Made by a program: the position numbers and the translations under genes | Notes under the pieces: model-generated | The model's database searches: none | Told to the model about the DNA's origin: nothing | The model's input: only the letters and a program-made list of their open reading frames with translations | Part shown: one piece after another, positions 33,226-36,144 of the stretch | How the letters are laid out: every line of letters starts with the position of its first letter | Numbering within the stretch: the first letter of the stretch is position 1 | Assembly (NCBI GenBank): GCA_900088475.1 | Contig: FLMG01002864.1 | Coordinates: 104,238 to 140,381, forward strand | Source of the DNA: Hyphochytrium catenoides | Taxonomy: Eukaryota > Sar > Hyphochytriomycetes > Hyphochytriales > Hyphochytriaceae | DNA length: 36,144 nt | Direction: 5' to 3'

Positions 33226-34371
33226 TTACTTCTTGGCAAAGTCAACACCCTTCTGAATTTGCTTCTTGAGGTCAGGAATCATGCTATCGAAGTTCTCCTG
33301 CTCGAATGCTGAGAGTTTGCCGAAATCTCTGTGCTCAACGACGCCACCTGGGCCGAGGAGGGTTGGGGTAGAGAAGAAACGGGCATCGGTGATGTTATTC
33401 TCGGTGAAGGTGCACTCTACAATGCCCTTCTCGCCATTGAGCGCCTTAAGGAGTTGAGAAGTGAAATGCCAGCCAGCATAAGCCATTGAGAGCGTAGCTG
33501 ATCCAGCGCCATCCTTAGCCTTCACCACTTCGTCACCTCCGAACTGAATGCGGTGGGAGAGTGCCTTGATAGTGGCATCATCCCACTTGGCGCCCTTCAC
33601 CTGAGAAAGAAGAGGCAGGATGGTGGTTCCTGCGTGGCCGCCAATGACGGTTACGTTCACCTTGGAGATGTCCATCTTCTGGTTGTCAGCTACAAAGGTG
33701 TTGGCTCTTACGACGTCAAGAGTGGTGACACCGAAGAGCTTCTTTGGGTTGTATACGCCGTGCTTCTTGAGGGTCTCAGCCACAATGGGGACAGTAGAGT
33801 TCACAGGGTTAGAAATGATGAGAACGTGTGCCTCAGGAGAGTGCTGAGCGATAGCTGCAGCAAGATCGCGCACGATGGTAGCGTTGGTGTTGAAAAGGTC
33901 GTCACGCGTCATGCCAGGCTTACGTGGCACTCCAGCAGGGATTACAACGACATCTGTACCCTTCAGAGCGTCTCCCAGCTGGTCAGCACCTAAAGGAGCA
34001 GTCAATTCTCCAAATAACTACAGCAGTATGACATACACCATAAGTTCTCACCCTTGAAACCCTGAACCTTGCCGGGGTTGCAGTGGCCCAGGTCAGCAGC
34101 CACACCTGGAGTGCCCTGGATATCGTAGAGACTGAGCTCGGTGACCTTTGGGTCGAGTTTCATCAAAAGAGACATAGGCTGTCCAATGCCTCCAGCAGCA
34201 CCAAGAACAGCAACCTTGTGATTCAAGGCAGAGCTGGAGGAGAAGCTGCGCATCCCCCTGTATGGACGTGAGTTAGCGCAACGAAGATAGAGGGGGTGCT
34301 ACACAATAGTATCAAAGAATCTTTTATCACCTGAGGGCCATAGCACCAGCGGTTGAAGCTTTGGCGAACAT
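33226..34371 (-). CDS. MDH2: Malate dehydrogenase, mitochondrial
   Basis: This enzyme interconverts malate and oxaloacetate with NAD+ in the citric acid cycle. There are three exons: 34371-34331, 34257-34052 and 33989-33226. They total 1011 bases, or 336 residues, which is the normal length. The first exon codes [14 protein letters not shown] and, with the next residues [14 protein letters not shown], forms a Ser/Arg/Lys-rich presequence without acidic residues, so I predict import into mitochondria. The NAD-binding loop is LGAAGGIGQ (32-40). The substrate-binding arginines lie in [10 protein letters not shown] (105 and 111) and [10 protein letters not shown] (177), with Asp174. The catalytic His201 is in [12 protein letters not shown]. 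The organism's cytosolic MDH, if any, is not here. Both introns are short (73 and 62 bases), and the second is phase 1 within a glycine codon ([10 protein letters not shown]). Confidence 0.98.
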
Positions 34372-35094
34372 CTTCGTCTAATATCTGTTCAGGAGGAACT
34401 CCTTGGGATGTTTGACCATGCAAGAAATGTGAAGCTCTGTCGCTCGGAGATTATTGGGAACTGCGGAGATCCATCGGTGTGATGACGCTGACAAGTGCCG
34501 AAAGCAGTTCAATGAAAATCCAACCAGCCATCGCGTCCTGACCGACAGGATCTTGAATATATCAGCACATTTGAAGAATAGGTAATACCTTATTTCGAAT
34601 ATATCTAGGGAGAAAGATCCGAGAGTGTATGATTATCACAATAACGAGTAGCTAGTTACTAATGAATACTCGTTTGTAGGTACCGATAATCACTAAATTG
34701 GTCTCCATACAAAAACAGTAAGATTTAAACCACAGCGCACACATGCGAAGCGTCAACAATTCTAGAGCTTCACTCAAGGCTCATAAGTGCCAATACTCGT
34801 TGAGATTATCTACCATATCGAACTAACTTTTCAGTACGATCCGTCGATATCGGAGTCCCATGGGGGGCAGCTTTCCGCATCTGGGGTTCAGACACCACCC
34901 CCTGGTTGTGTGGAAAACAACAGCGTACGTGTGCTGTTGAGAAATTCATTCGACTGTCATTTCATCTATAACCACTAAAAACGTATAAAAACAAAAAGTT
35001 TTTTCGGAGTATTTGTGAGCTCTTTTTCTGTTAATGTGGCCTTTATTACTCTTTTAGATTTATGTTAATTGGCCTTTTGTTATTTCTTTATTAT
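34372..35094. other. Malate dehydrogenase upstream region, AT-rich
   Basis: About 720 bases between the MDH start and the satellite. The stretch is more AT-rich than the genes, especially 34970-35100. I see no gene or repeat. It should contain the MDH promoter, but I cannot point to a specific element. Confidence 0.5.
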
Positions 35095-36144
35095 GTTGGA
35101 CGTCGGAAGGAGTTGGTCCTTCCCCTGAATTGCTCTTAGCCTAATTTGTAGAAGCCTTGATTCTTCTGAATGGCCGTTTGAGTAGAGCTACCACTTGCAT
35201 GGGGACTCCCAAGTGCGAGAAATGTGGGTTTGTCATAAGACCTCACCCACCCATAGCTCGGTCAATCAAGCTTGCCACAACAGCCGTACTAGTGATCAGC
35301 CGGGCTTGGACCCATCCATCCGGCTTTCACTACCAGCATGAAGAATGAGATATAGAACCATCGGCCCAACATGTCCTACAACAAAGCCGATGGAGAAGGA
35401 GTTGGTCCTTCCGTGATTTGCTCTTAGCCAGGTTTGTATAGAAGCCTTGATTCTTCTGAATGGCCGTTTGAGTAGAACTACCACTTGCATGAGGACTCAC
35501 AAGTGCGAGAAATGTGGGTTTGTCACGAGTCCTCCCCCACCCACAGTTCAGTCGATCAACTTGCTACAACACCAGTACTAAGTGATCAGCCAGGCATCGG
35601 CCCATCCATCCGGCTTTCACTACCGTCATGAAGTAAGAGATATAGAACCATCGGCCCAACATGTCCTACAACAAAGCCAATGGAGAAGGAGCTGGTCCTT
35701 CCGTATTTTGCTCTTAGCCAAGTTTGTAGAGGCCTTGATTCTTCTGAATGGCCGTTTGAGTAGAGCTACCACTTGCATGAGGACTCTCAAGTGCGAGAAA
35801 TGTGAGTCTGTCACGATGTGTCAACCACCCACAGTTCGGTCAATCAAGCTTGCTACAACACGAATACTAAGTGATCATACCGGGCTTTGGCCCATCCATC
35901 CGGCCTTCACTACCAGCATGAAGAATGAGATATAGAACCATCGGCCCAACATGTCCTACAACAAAGCCAATGAAGAAGGAGTTGGTCCTTCCGTGATTTG
36001 CTCTTAGCCAAGTTTGTAGAGGCCTTGATTCTTCTGGATGGCCGTTTGAGTAGAGCTACCACTTGCATGAGGACTCTCAAGTGCGAAGAATGTGAGTTTG
36101 TCTCTAGGCGTCACCCACCCATAGTTCAGTCGATCAAGCTTGCT
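35095..36144. repeat. Satellite-like tandem repeat, period about 290 bp
   Basis: The marker gttggtcctt (or gctggtcctt) recurs at about 35112, 35401, 35691 and 35981, a period of 289-290 bases. The unit contains constant blocks such as gattcttctgaatggccg, accacttgcatg, cccatccatccggc and atagaaccatcggcccaac. Three full units and a partial fourth are present, and the array runs off the window end, so its true size is unknown. Units differ by scattered substitutions and one- or two-base indels. Open frames with a CEKC motif appear in single units but are not kept between units, so I do not call a gene. Confidence 0.95.

Noticed and set aside
33553-33993. 146-codon plus-strand frame
   Set aside because: It is antisense to the malate dehydrogenase coding exon, whose protein is unambiguous.
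35157-35935. Open frames with CEKCGF-like motifs in the satellite
   Set aside because: The frames shift between repeat units because of small indels and end in different places, so the cysteine pairs look accidental.
1-36144. CRISPR arrays, bacterial operons, phage or viral genes
   Set aside because: I saw no regularly spaced short repeats, no polycistronic coding arrangement and no viral structural or replication genes. The only mobile-element traces are retrotransposon scraps.

Overview
This window is nuclear DNA from an intron-rich eukaryote. Most protein-coding genes are split by many short spliceosomal introns (about 50 to 360 bases) with GT-AG borders, and one intron appears to be GC-AG. 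The gene families are general eukaryotic housekeeping ones: neddylation, ribosome biogenesis, dynein, JmjC hydroxylase, mitochondrial dehydrogenases and glycolysis. The enolase carries the EWGW-type pentapeptide insertion known from plants, apicomplexans, ciliates and some stramenopiles and absent from animal and fungal enolases. I therefore infer a non-opisthokont protist, most likely stramenopile- or alveolate-like, but I cannot name a species. All three standard stop codons are used. I saw no CRISPR array, operon, phage or rRNA gene, and recognised no tRNA gene. Layout: 1-625 is the 3' end of a DCN1-like cullin neddylation gene (+). 1052-3907 is NOC4 of ribosome biogenesis (-). 3906-4462 is a tentative small gene (+) whose start codon overlaps that of NOC4. 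4494-5069 is a roadblock dynein light chain (+). 5092-5698 is a tentative unassigned gene (-). 5896-13644 is a large STK11IP-like leucine-rich-repeat protein (+). 13923-16462 is mitochondrial ALDH7/antiquitin (-). 17310-21016 holds a complete JMJD7 gene (-), a decayed partial second copy of it, and two retroelement scraps. 21933-23306 is an intronless enolase (+). 24820-32916 is a 26-exon PH-C2 protein with a long helical C-terminal part (+). 33226-34371 is mitochondrial malate dehydrogenase (-). From about 35100 to the window end lies a satellite with a period near 290 bases. Gene models were built by hand from open frames, splice consensus, phase agreement between exons and remembered family sequences. 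The summed exon lengths are divisible by three for NOC4, roadblock, ALDH7, JMJD7, PH-C2, MDH and the STK11IP-like gene from 6839 onward. Weak points are the 5' end of the STK11IP-like gene, some alternative don​ors and acceptors in the PH-C2 gene, and the two small unassigned genes. Functionally this is an ordinary euchromatic neighbourhood of unlinked housekeeping genes, with convergent and divergent pairs and no pathway clustering. The interest lies in the rearranged JMJD7 locus (a retroelement reading frame joined at a splice boundary), the head-to-head pair sharing a CATG start, the uncharacterised PH-C2 protein and the satellite edge.
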